Shown: positions 1-6,537, counted from the first letter of the stretch. The stretch: DNA of 8,395 bases from Verrucomicrobiia bacterium (GCA_017880715.1 JADGRT010000097.1:1-8395); one strand, 5' to 3'. Notes: a model not told the origin generated them from the sequence alone. Numbers and translations: made by a program.

Positions 1-306
1 GCGGCGATCTGCATTGGCTTCGGTGGCGATCATGACCAGAAACTGAAACTCGCCTTGGAGCATCTGGAAACTGCCGGCCAGCAGGGCGTGGACATCGCCT
101 GTTTGCCGGAGGAGTTTGCCGGCACCACCGCCGAGCCGATTCCCGGCCCCACGGTCAACGCCGTGGCGGCACTGGCCAAGAAGCACAGCATGTATGTGAT
201 CTGCCCCATTCGGGAGCAAGCCGGCCCTGAGCAATACAACACCGCGGTGCTGCTGGATCGCCAGGGCCGGGTGGCGGGGCAGTATCGCAAGGTGTTTGTT
301 TTATGA
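1..306 (+). pseudogene. Nitrilase-superfamily (carbon-nitrogen hydrolase) N-terminal fragment
   Basis: The frame is open from the first base of the window and gives 101 residues before TGA. Family hydrolases cleave non-peptide C-N bonds in amides or nitriles with a Glu-Lys-Cys triad. The Glu region is visible as LPEEF (residues 35-39) and the Lys as YRKVF (Lys at 97). The fragment stops immediately after the Lys block, so the Cys motif and the rest of a roughly 260-300 residue protein are missing. The start lies upstream of the window. The stop TGA overlaps the ATG of the next remnant, which looks like translational coupling, but because the upstream protein is truncated this is more likely a deletion scar. 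It cannot be catalytic as it stands. Family assignment rests on the two motifs and overall resemblance; the substrate is unknown. Confidence 0.75.
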
Positions 307-648
307 ATGCCATCACCCGCCGCACTTTTGTCAAAACCTCCCTCGCCGCTTCCGCCGCCTTCAGTGTCTTGCCTGGCGGAAAGGCCGCCTCGCCGAATGA
401 GAAAATCCGACGAGGAGCACCAGGACAACTTCATCGAGTGCGTCCGCTCGCGCCGGCAACCCAACGCGTCCGCCGAGCAGGGGCATTACTCGGCGCTGTT
501 AAGCCACCTGGCCAACGTGTCCTGGCGCGTGGGCAACCAGAAACTCGCGTTCGATGCGAAGACGGAAACGTTCGTGGGCGCGCCGGAGGCCAATCAATAC
601 GTGAAGCGAGCTTATCGCGCGCCATGGGTCATCCCCGAGAAGGTGTGA
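303..648 (+). pseudogene. Gfo/Idh/MocA-family oxidoreductase remnant, internally deleted and frameshifted
   Basis: Translation from ATG 303 gives a twin-arginine leader (ITRRTFVKTSLAASAAFS), then PNEKIR, the usual entry to the NAD(P)-binding Rossmann strand of exported Gfo/Idh/MocA proteins. At about 407-412 the homology jumps to another frame. From ATG 397 that frame reads DEEHQDNFIECVRSRRQPN and continues to a stop at 646-648, which resembles the C-terminal end of the same family. The glycine-rich dinucleotide site and the central substrate domain are therefore gone; a family protein is normally around 400-450 residues and only about 115 remain in two frames. These enzymes normally oxidise or epimerise sugars or polyols; this copy should be inactive. 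It may be a genuine deletion or an assembly join. Both halves plausibly come from one gene, but that is inference. Confidence 0.72.
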
Positions 649-691
649 TGAAATCGAGTCAGGCTGACCGCCGCGTTATCCCCCCAGTCGC

Positions 692-722
692 CCTGAAAAG
701 ACGCGCGTGCGCTCAGGTTTTT
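692..722 (+). terminator. Possible weak hairpin terminator
   Basis: CCTGA (692-696) can pair with TCAGG (713-717) around a small GCG/CGC inner stem, and five T residues follow (718-722). The stem has an unpaired bulge (AAAGAC), so it is weak. It sits 44 bases after the Gfo/Idh remnant stop and directly before repeat element A. Seen only as a fold by eye. Confidence 0.22.
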
Positions 723-724
723 CT

Positions 725-793
725 GTAGCGCCGACATTCTTGTCGGCCTGAGGTTGACGAAAGCGCCGAAGCCGACAAGAATGTCGGCGCTAC
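725..793. repeat. Paired-hairpin element A (REPIN-like, GTAG...CTAC)
   Basis: Two 23-bp arms, 725-747 and 771-793, are perfect reverse complements separated by 23 bases. Each arm starts (or ends, on the inverted copy) with GTAG/CTAC and holds its own small hairpin, CCGACA-TTCT-TGTCGG in the left arm. This is the layout of two REP units in inverted orientation. In known REP/RAYT systems the GTAG tetranucleotide 5' of a hairpin is the transposase recognition feature. The element lies between the Gfo/Idh remnant and the aldo/keto reductase gene, both on the plus strand. No transposase is present in the window. Confidence 0.8.
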
Positions 794-930
794 TTTCACC
801 CAAAAAAGTAACGAAAATGGTATCGACAGAATCCCCGTGATCGGTTAGGAATGAGGTCCGAGACCCAACCATGACACGGGACCAAATAACCATTAATGCG
901 GGTGGGATTTAATGTCTCCACCTTGCACCC

Positions 931-936
931 GAGGAG
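931..936 (+). promoter_or_regulatory. Shine-Dalgarno site that fixes the aldo/keto reductase start
   Basis: GAGGAG lies 8 bases before ATG 945. An in-frame ATG at 912 would add 11 residues but has no comparable ribosome-binding site and would place the Tat arginines further from the N-terminus, so 945 is preferred. Confidence 0.75.
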
Positions 937-944
937 TTTTTATC

Positions 945-2078
945 ATGAATAAGCCATTACCTGGAACTGCCTTAAACACAAATTCAATCAACCGCCGCCA
1001 GTTTATTGGCACCGGTGCGGCGGCGACGGCGGCCCTCATCACGGGACTCAGCAACGAGCCGGCGGCTCAGGCCGAAACGGCGGCGACCGTCGATACCCGA
1101 AAAATTTTGAACTACAACTCGGACATGGAGTATCGCCGTTGCGGGAAAACCGGTTTGATGATTTCGGCAATTGCTTTGGGCGGACATTGGAAGCGGGTGG
1201 TCAAGATGATTGGGGGTGAGGAACCCGCCGGCTGGATGACGATGGCGATTGACCGGGACGATTTTCAAAAGAACCGCCAGGAAGTGGTTACGCGGTGCAT
1301 CGAACGTGGCATCAATTACGTGGATGCCTGCTGTCGCGAAGAAATCCTGGCATACAGCCAGGCGCTTAAAGGCCGCCGGGATAAAATGTTTTTCGGTTAT
1401 TCCTGGCACATTAACGAAAGTCGTTTCGAGGAATGGCGTTCCGCGAAAAAGCTGCAAGCGGGGCTGGATGCGGGTATGAAGGAAGCCGGCTTGGACTATG
1501 TGGACCTGTGGCGCAATAGCTTGCTGGTGGACAGCCGCCAACACACGGAAGCGGAAGTTGAAGCGGCCATTACCGCGCTGGCTTGGGCCAAAAAAACCGG
1601 CCGCGCCCGTTTCGTTGGGGTTTCCTCTCATGATCGTGAACACTTAAAGAAAGTGATCGAACAATATCATGATCAGATCGACGTGATTCTAACTCCTTAT
1701 ACCGCCAAAACCAAAATGGTGACTGATGAAACGGGCCTTTGGGCCGCGATTCGACAGCACAATATCGGCTGGTTTGGCATCAAACCCTTTGCCAGCAATT
1801 CCGTATTTAAGGGCGACAGCGCACCGAACAGCCCTCACTTTGAAGAAGACAATCGCATGGCCCGTTTGGCCCTCCGCCACATCCTGTGCAATCGTGCCAT
1901 CACGGCGCCGATGCCAGGCATGATTAGCGTCCAACAGGTTGATAATGCCGCCTTGGCGGTGAAAGAGCGCCGGGAGTTGGATGTCCAGGAGCGAGCCGAG
2001 TTGGACCGGGCCATGGAGCACGCCTGGACCCGTCTGCCAGCGGATTACCAGTGGCTTAAGAATTGGGAATATGTGTAA
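945..2078 (+). CDS. Tat-exported aldo/keto reductase-family protein with a degenerate catalytic tetrad
   Basis: The 377-residue product begins with a twin-arginine leader (SINRRQFIG, residues 15-22, then a hydrophobic Ala-rich stretch), so it is probably exported folded. The mature part follows the aldo/keto reductase TIM-barrel pattern: MEYRRCGKTGLMISAIALGG (61-80), NYVDA (124-128) with the barrel Asp at 127, GLDYVDLWR (182-190), RARFVGVSSHD (220-230), GIKPF (278-282), and a C-terminal ITAPMPGMISVQQVDNA block. Canonical enzymes use Asp-Tyr-Lys-His with NAD(P)H. Here only Asp127 is evident: DACCREE replaces DTAxxYG, FFGYSW (149-154) stands where the Lys strand should be, and WRNSLLVD replaces the LxxxHxPD His segment. 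It may be a non-classical subfamily rather than an active ketone reductase. A gene for a multihaem cytochrome follows 54 bases downstream, suggesting a joint extracytoplasmic redox role. Family call is firm; substrate unknown. Confidence 0.85.
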   Translation: MNKPLPGTALNTNSINRRQFIGTGAAATAALITGLSNEPAAQAETAATVDTRKILNYNSDMEYRRCGKTGLMISAIALGGHWKRVVKMIGGEEPAGWMTMAIDRDDFQKNRQEVVTRCIERGINYVDACCREEILAYSQALKGRRDKMFFGYSWHINESRFEEWRSAKKLQAGLDAGMKEAGLDYVDLWRNSLLVDSRQHTEAEVEAAITALAWAKKTGRARFVGVSSHDREHLKKVIEQYHDQIDVILTPYTAKTKMVTDETGLWAAIRQHNIGWFGIKPFASNSVFKGDSAPNSPHFEEDNRMARLALRHILCNRAITAPMPGMISVQQVDNAALAVKERRELDVQERAELDRAMEHAWTRLPADYQWLKNWEYV

Positions 2079-2132
2079 GTGATGAATTTGTGATGGTGTA
2101 TCATCCGTTTATTCCGCGCCGCTCGTGAAAGC

Positions 2133-2753
2133 ATGAAACCACTGATCCGCTTGTTGATCGTCGCCTTAGGAATCGTGGTTATCCTTCAGTCCACTCCTTC
2201 GCTCGATAGCCGTCCATTGGAGTCCCAAGTCCCAACCGTGGGAGTGGAAAAAGCTGCAGCTCAAGCAACGGAAAAACCAAAAGGCCCTCCTCCTTTGGTG
2301 GTGGATAAGAGCGCACCGCTGCTTTTGGATGAGCCTGCTGAAGCCGACAAAACCAACCCCCAGGCAACTGCGGCAGTCGATGCGGATATGGCTGCCTGTT
2401 TCGTGTGCCATGCCAATTTTAAGACTGAATCATTGGCCCAGGGGCATGCCAAAGCGAAGATGGGCTGCATTGATTGTCATGGCAAATCCTACGCCCACCG
2501 CAATGACGAGAACAATACCACTCCGCCCGAGAAAATGTATGCCAGGGACCAAATTGACTATGCTTGCCGGCAATGCCATCCAAGTCACGATGTGCCGGCC
2601 GCTAAAGTAGTCGTCCTGGCGCTGCAACGCGGGTTGTCGCAGACCGACCCCAAGGCCATCCTCTGCACGGATTGCCATGGCCACCACCGACTAGCCCAAC
2701 GAACCGTGCGCTGGGACAAAAAGACGGGGAAATTGTTGCCGCGTGTCAAGTAA
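2133..2753 (+). CDS. Tetrahaem (four CxxCH) c-type cytochrome, exported or membrane-anchored
   Basis: The 206-residue product starts with a short basic N-terminus and a hydrophobic segment (MKPLIRLLIVALGIVVIL), an export signal or anchor. A Pro/Lys/Ala-rich linker (about 25-80) follows, then four haem-attachment motifs: CFVCH (89-93), CIDCH (112-116), CRQCH (145-149) and CTDCH (178-182). Extra histidines (GHAKAKM, SHDVP, GHHRL) could be distal haem ligands. It would be matured in the periplasm and carry electrons. It lies 54 bases after the aldo/keto reductase-like gene on the same strand with no obvious terminator between them, so co-transcription is likely. The ribosome-binding site is weak (GTGAAAG just before ATG 2133). 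The electron partner cannot be read from sequence; the exported reductase-like neighbour is the obvious candidate. Confidence 0.85.
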   Translation: MKPLIRLLIVALGIVVILQSTPSLDSRPLESQVPTVGVEKAAAQATEKPKGPPPLVVDKSAPLLLDEPAEADKTNPQATAAVDADMAACFVCHANFKTESLAQGHAKAKMGCIDCHGKSYAHRNDENNTTPPEKMYARDQIDYACRQCHPSHDVPAAKVVVLALQRGLSQTDPKAILCTDCHGHHRLAQRTVRWDKKTGKLLPRVK

Positions 2754-2764
2754 AGATTCATTAA

Positions 2765-3001
2765 CAAAATATCACCCTCAGCTTCGACGACGGTTTCAAA
2801 AAGTCGTTTACGCGAACGGCGGAAATCTACGCAAAGCACAAGCTGTCAGCCTGCCTGAACATCGTGGCCGCCGGTCTTCCTGAAGACGCCTACATTAAAA
2901 AGTCGCCCGTCGGCGATTTCGCCCTGTGGAATGAGTTGAAACGCCAGGGCCACGAGGTCATGCCTCACGGATACCGGCACGAGAATTTACAGAAGGAATA
3001 A
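2765..3001 (+). pseudogene. Polysaccharide deacetylase (NodB-like) fragment without start and truncated at the C-terminus
   Basis: A 78-codon frame after the stop at 2762-2764 reads NITLSFDDGFKKSFTRTAEI and, later, GHEVMPHGYRHENLQKE before TAA. SFDDG is the first NodB motif (catalytic base and metal Asp) and the HGYRH stretch resembles the metal-binding H-x3-H second motif. Family enzymes remove N- or O-acetyl groups from polysaccharides and need further motifs that are absent here. There is no ATG/GTG/TTG at the homologous start: SFDDG is usually near the N-terminus, so perhaps only the start codon and a few residues are lost. The 3' end runs into an inverted repeat (2973-2987 with 3035-3049) and element B, which appears to be the truncation point. 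Without a start it is unlikely to be expressed. Confidence 0.7.
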
Positions 3002-3049
3002 GGGTAGGGCGGTGCTGCCGCGCCGCCCTGATTTAATTCTCGTGTCGGT
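2973..3049. repeat. Inverted repeat spanning the deacetylase end and the first hairpin of element B
   Basis: ACCGGCACGAGAATT (2973-2987) pairs with AATTCTCGTGTCGGT (3035-3049), 15 bp with one G-T pair. The left arm is coding sequence of the deacetylase fragment (the YRHEN region). The right arm lies in the spacer between the two hairpins of element B. TGCCTCA before the left arm also recurs, inverted, just beyond the right arm (3051-3057 region), so the right side looks like a diverged inverted copy of the gene end. Confidence 0.7.
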
Positions 3050-3068
3050 CTGAGGCAGCGCCTCACTA
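3004..3068. repeat. Paired-hairpin element B (REPIN-like, GTAGGGCGG type)
   Basis: GTAG at 3004-3007 begins a first hairpin: 3006-3015 pairs with 3020-3029 around a TGCC loop, with one G-T pair. A second, shorter hairpin is TGAGGC (3051-3056) with GCCTCA (3060-3065), followed by CTA. The first unit is almost identical to the first unit of element D at 6789-6814 (the differences are T/C and C/T). It lies between a plus-strand gene fragment and the 3' end of the minus-strand adenylate kinase, so it could also serve as a two-way transcription end. Confidence 0.75.
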
Positions 3069-3103
3069 GACGATCATGACTCCCATCATTTACCCATCCT
3101 GGC

Positions 3104-4426
3104 TCACTGGCGCTTGATCTTTTTCATGACCGCCAGCAATAACCCATCGACCTGCGCCACCTCGCCGGAACCGGGCACTTCGAATAACAGATTCGCCTGG
3201 CGATAATACTCGATGACCGGCAGGGTCTGGCCGCGGAAGATCTTCAAGCGGGCGCGGACCGTTTCTGGAGTGTCGTCGTCGCGCCGGTACAGCGGGCTCC
3301 CATCGCGGTCGCAGGTGTTGGGTTTTTTCGGCGGATGGTACTCCAGGTGGTAAGGCGACTGGCAGAGAGGGCAAAGCCATCGGCCGGCGATGCGGTTGAC
3401 GATTTCCTCGTCGGGAACCACCAGGAAGATGACGCTGTCGATTTTGCGATTGAGCTGCGCCATGATTTCGTCCAGCGCCTTGCACTGGGGCAGCGTCCGC
3501 GGAAAACCGTCCAGCACGAAGCCGTCCTTCGCATCGGCCCGGCTGAGGCGTTCGCGAATCATGGACTCGGTGACATCATCCGGCACCAGTTCGCCGCGGT
3601 CGATGTAGGCGCGGGCAATTTTGCCCAAAAGCGTGCCTTCACCCAGGTTTTCCCGAAACAGGTTTCCGGTGGCGATGTGTGGGATCGCGAATTGGCTGGC
3701 CAGAAAGCTGGCGTGGGTTCCCTTGCCGCTGCCGGGCGCGCCCATGACGATGAGATCGAGGCTGGGCTGGGACACGGTGATTTTGCCCGGGACAGGCTCG
3801 GTCAGTAAATCATCGAGGAATCGGTTTTGGTGGTCGGCTAACGCGGCCTGAAACGATCCCGCCTTGATTTGTTCGAGGACGGCCGCGACCGCGCCGGACA
3901 CGGCTTCGATGCTGCCGGTGGCGTCGAGATAAACGAGTCGTTTGGCTTTGCGGTAGAAGTCCAGCACGGGACCGGTGGTGCGATGGAAAACCCGCAATCG
4001 ATGGTGGAGGATTTCCGGCCGATCGTCCGGCCGAGGCGGTTCGCGCCGCGCCGCGCGTTCGAAGACTACCGCCTCGGGAATCTGCAGCCAGAGAACGGCG
4101 TCGAGCCGGCGTCCGGTGGCGTGGAACAGTTCATCGAGAAACCGCGCCTGGTAGAGCGTGCTGGGAAACCCGTCCAGCAACAGACCTTGTTCGGGGGGCA
4201 GCTTGCGCACTGCCTCTTCGATCATGGCATTGACGATGACGTTGGGGACCAGTTGGCCGCGTTCAACGTATTTGCGGGTCAGAATTCCCAGCGCTGTCTG
4301 CTGGATGCGATTCTCGCGCAGCACTTGTCCGGTGGACAGGTGCCGAAGCTGAAAAAGCTCGCACAGCCGGCTGGCGCAGGTTGTTTTGCCGGCGCAGGTT
4401 GGACCAACCAAGGCAACATTCATCAT
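3104..4426 (-). CDS. Tandem two-domain adenylate kinase (nucleoside monophosphate kinase fusion)
   Basis: The 440-residue protein contains two adenylate kinase-type domains in tandem. Domain 2 (about 223-440) is canonical: P-loop GAPGSGKGT (229-237), TGNLFREN (253-260), DGFPRT (306-311), a zinc-type LID with C352, C355, C372 and D375, and RRDDD (381-385). It should catalyse ATP + AMP = 2 ADP. Domain 1 (about 1-190) has a P-loop GPTCAGKTT (8-16), STGQVLREN (31-39), DGFPST (85-90) and RPDD (132-135). It lacks the zinc LID, having the short form, and carries Ser89 where AMP-binding Arg normally sits, so its activity or substrate may differ. A single-domain bacterial enzyme is normally about 180-220 residues. 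GGAAG (plus-strand 4436-4440) lies 9 bases before the first of two adjacent ATG codons. Divergent from the M2 peptidase gene. Because a separate adk may exist elsewhere, no gene symbol is given. Confidence 0.88.
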   Translation of the reverse strand: MMNVALVGPTCAGKTTCASRLCELFQLRHLSTGQVLRENRIQQTALGILTRKYVERGQLVPNVIVNAMIEEAVRKLPPEQGLLLDGFPSTLYQARFLDELFHATGRRLDAVLWLQIPEAVVFERAARREPPRPDDRPEILHHRLRVFHRTTGPVLDFYRKAKRLVYLDATGSIEAVSGAVAAVLEQIKAGSFQAALADHQNRFLDDLLTEPVPGKITVSQPSLDLIVMGAPGSGKGTHASFLASQFAIPHIATGNLFRENLGEGTLLGKIARAYIDRGELVPDDVTESMIRERLSRADAKDGFVLDGFPRTLPQCKALDEIMAQLNRKIDSVIFLVVPDEEIVNRIAGRWLCPLCQSPYHLEYHPPKKPNTCDRDGSPLYRRDDDTPETVRARLKIFRGQTLPVIEYYRQANLLFEVPGSGEVAQVDGLLLAVMKKIKRQ

Positions 4427-4482
4427 AGTTCATCGCTTCCGGGAGTTATCCATTGGGTTCCCGCACCCCCGGGATCGGCAAA

Positions 4483-4511
4483 CCTATACCGGCTGAGAAT
4501 CCTGCCGACAA
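4483..4511 (-). promoter_or_regulatory. Candidate sigma70-like promoter for the adenylate kinase gene
   Basis: Read on the minus strand, TTGTCG (plus 4506-4511) and TATAGG (plus 4483-4488) are separated by exactly 17 bases. Each matches four of six consensus positions. Transcription would begin near 4475, about 50 bases before ATG 4426. Weak consensus; recognised by eye only. Confidence 0.3.
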
Positions 4512-4539
4512 CTTTATTTGTCTTCGCTCGCTGAAGTTG

Positions 4540-4693
4540 CAGGGCTGCATCAAGCTCGTCAACCATAACGTAGCAGCCGACGTGAGTCGGCTCAAACTCT
4601 CGGATTTTTCGCAGCTTTTCGCACGCTCGGCGGAGAATAATGATCCGGCTCACGCCGGATGCTACGAAAAAAGGTGAGCTTGATGCAGCCCTG
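4540..4693. repeat. 18-bp perfect inverted repeat enclosing element C
   Basis: CAGGGCTGCATCAAGCTC (4540-4557) and its exact reverse complement (4676-4693) flank the paired-hairpin element at 4570-4665. The right arm ends 23 bases before the M2 peptidase ATG, so it lies in that gene's leader. The arms share no sequence with the GTAG hairpins. Confidence 0.85.
4570..4665. repeat. Paired-hairpin element C (REPIN-like, GTAGC...GCTAC)
   Basis: GTAGC at 4570-4574 is followed by a hairpin AGCCGAC-GTGA-GTCGGCT (4575-4592). A 50-base spacer leads to a second hairpin ATCCGGC-TCAC-GCCGGAT (4643-4660), then GCTAC (4661-4665). Read from either end the unit is GTAGC, a 7-bp stem and a GTGA loop, so the two ends are related inverted units with diverged stems. 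It occupies the divergent promoter region between the adenylate kinase and M2 peptidase genes. Confidence 0.82.
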
Positions 4694-4716
4694 GTGAAGT
4701 TGGTACGTTAAGCCTC

Positions 4717-6516
4717 ATGAAATGGATTCATTCGACTTCGGGCTCGGTCATCCTTATGATTGCGTTGAGCATGTCAGTGTCCTTTCAAGCGGTGGCGGCG
4801 ACGGGCTATCAGGAGCGAGCCGACCGGTTTTTGAACCTGGTCAACGCCGGATACCAAGCGATGGTTCGGGTGGAAAGCGAGGCCCAGTGGCAAGCCGTCA
4901 CGGACGTCCGGCCCGAACACGATGCGGCCGCCGAAACCGCGGGCAAGGCCCGGGCCGCGTTCGTCGGCAATCCGGCTCTGATCCGGGAGGCGAAGGCCTT
5001 GCTGGAACACCGCAAGCAGTTGAAGCCCGTCACGGTCCGCCAGTTGGAGCGCGTCCTGCTGAATGCCGCCGAAGGCCCGATGACGAATCCCCAACTGGTG
5101 GCCGAGCGCATCGCCGCCGAGACGCAGCAATCGTCGGCGCTCAACTCCTTTGTCTTTCGGCTCAACGGCCAGACCATCACGGCCAACGACATGGACAACA
5201 GTCTCCAGACCAATCGCGATCTCGCCGTTCGCCAGGCGGTGTGGGAGGCCTCCAAGCAATCCGGACCGGCGCTTAAGCCCGGCCTCGTCCGTTTGCGTGA
5301 GCTGCGCAACGGCGTGGCGCGCGAGCTGGGGCATTCGAATTACTTCGCCTTGCAGGTGGCTAGTTATGACATGACGACCGAGGAAATGGTGCGTTTGCAG
5401 GACGATTTTATGCGCGAGCTGCGGCCGCTTTATTTGCAGTTGCATACCTGGGTGAAGTACGAGCTGGCCAAACGTTACGGGCAGCCGGTGCCCAAACGCA
5501 TCCCCGCCCATTGGATCAATAATCGCTGGAGCCAGAACTGGACGGGGCTGATCGAAGCCGCCAACCTCGATGACCGGTTCAAAGACCGATCGCCCGAGTG
5601 GATCGTGAAAACCGCCGAGCAGTTTTACACCGGGCTGGGTTATCCGAAGCTGCCGGAAAGTTTTTGGAAACTGTCGGATCTCTATCCCGTCAAGCCCGGC
5701 GAGACGCGCAAGAAAAACACGCATGCCTCCTGCTGGCACATCGATTTGGACACCGACATCCGGTCGCTGATGAGCGTCGAGGCCAACACGCAGTGGTTTG
5801 AGACGGCGCATCACGAGCTGGGGCACGGCTATTATTTCATGGCCTACTCGCGGCCCGAGGTGACGCCGCTGCTGCGGACCGGCGCCAATCCGGCCTTTCA
5901 CGAGGCGATGGGCGAATTGATCGCGCTGGCTTGCGGACAGGTGCCGTACCTGAAAGCGGTGGGCGTGCTGCCAGCCGATGCCCAGGTCGATCCGATTGCC
6001 TTTCTGCTCAACGACGCCCTGGCGGGCTCGGTGCCTTTCATCTTTTGGAGCTCGGGCGTCATGACGCATTGGGAGGCGGACATCTATGCGCACAACTTGA
6101 GCCCGGACCAATGGAACGCCCGGTGGTGGCAGTACGTGCGCGATTTTCAGGGCGTGGAACCGCCGGCAGCGCGCGGCGAGGACTACTGCGACGCGGCCAC
6201 CAAGACGCACATTAACGACACGCCGTGCTATTATTATTCCTACGCCGTGGCGACGGTGCTGAAGTTCCAGTTTCACGAGTATATTGCCCGGAACATTCTC
6301 AAGCAGCCGACGCAGAGCTGCAATTACGCCAACCGACGCGAGGTGGGCGACTTCCTGCGTAAAATCATGGAGCAAGGGGCCAACGAGGATTGGCGCAAGG
6401 TGTTGCGGGAAGCAACGGGCGAATCGCTGTCCACGCGCGCCATGGCGGAGTACTTCAAACCATTGATGGCCTGGCTGCAAAAGCAAAATCAAGGCCGGCC
6501 CATCGGGTGGGAGTAG
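4717..6516 (+). CDS. M2-family zinc peptidyl-dipeptidase (angiotensin-converting-enzyme-like), secreted
   Basis: The 599-residue product has a signal peptide (hydrophobic core about 11-26, likely cleavage after AVA at 27) and no lipobox Cys, so it should be periplasmic or secreted. The gluzincin site is complete: HELGH (366-370) supplies two zinc His and the catalytic Glu367, and FHEAMGE (394-400) supplies the third ligand, Glu396. Other ACE landmarks are present: THAS (335-338), GANPAFHEA (389-397), HIND (498-501) and the Tyr-rich segment YYYSY (505-509) before LKFQFHE, where Tyr506 and Tyr509 align with the ACE substrate-binding tyrosines. Family enzymes remove C-terminal dipeptides from oligopeptides. 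Length fits single-domain bacterial homologues, and the frame is intact. The ribosome-binding site is weak, and the leader is partly formed by the right arm of the 4540-4693 inverted repeat. Its natural substrate is unknown; peptide scavenging is the simplest role. Confidence 0.93.
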   Translation: MKWIHSTSGSVILMIALSMSVSFQAVAATGYQERADRFLNLVNAGYQAMVRVESEAQWQAVTDVRPEHDAAAETAGKARAAFVGNPALIREAKALLEHRKQLKPVTVRQLERVLLNAAEGPMTNPQLVAERIAAETQQSSALNSFVFRLNGQTITANDMDNSLQTNRDLAVRQAVWEASKQSGPALKPGLVRLRELRNGVARELGHSNYFALQVASYDMTTEEMVRLQDDFMRELRPLYLQLHTWVKYELAKRYGQPVPKRIPAHWINNRWSQNWTGLIEAANLDDRFKDRSPEWIVKTAEQFYTGLGYPKLPESFWKLSDLYPVKPGETRKKNTHASCWHIDLDTDIRSLMSVEANTQWFETAHHELGHGYYFMAYSRPEVTPLLRTGANPAFHEAMGELIALACGQVPYLKAVGVLPADAQVDPIAFLLNDALAGSVPFIFWSSGVMTHWEADIYAHNLSPDQWNARWWQYVRDFQGVEPPAARGEDYCDAATKTHINDTPCYYYSYAVATVLKFQFHEYIARNILKQPTQSCNYANRREVGDFLRKIMEQGANEDWRKVLREATGESLSTRAMAEYFKPLMAWLQKQNQGRPIGWE

Positions 6517-6517
6517 A

Positions 6518-6537
6518 TCTGGGAGTCTCATCCCAGA
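6518..6537 (+). terminator. Possible hairpin at the end of the M2 peptidase gene
   Basis: TCTGGGA (6518-6524) pairs with TCCCAGA (6531-6537) around a six-base loop, one base after the stop codon. No T run follows, so intrinsic termination would be weak; it may only protect the transcript end. Confidence 0.3.

Noticed and set aside
303..306. ATGA stop/start overlap as evidence of translational coupling
   Set aside because: The upstream nitrilase is truncated and the downstream gene is broken, so the overlap is more likely a by-product of a deletion.
912..944. An earlier in-frame ATG (912) for the aldo/keto reductase
   Set aside because: The GAGGAG ribosome-binding site at 931-936 fits ATG 945, and the Tat leader is of normal length from 945.
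984..1643. A 219-codon minus-strand frame inside the aldo/keto reductase gene
   Set aside because: Antisense shadow without recognisable motifs; the plus-strand protein is clearly a family member with a good ribosome-binding site.
3335..3808. A 157-codon plus-strand frame opposite the adenylate kinase
   Set aside because: Antisense shadow with no family resemblance.
3869..4534. A 221-codon plus-strand frame opposite the adenylate kinase
   Set aside because: Antisense of a convincing two-domain kinase; no motifs, and it runs into the intergenic repeat region.
4423..4653. A 76-codon minus-strand frame over element C
   Set aside because: It is made of the paired-hairpin element and its spacer; dispersed palindromes often give short spurious frames.
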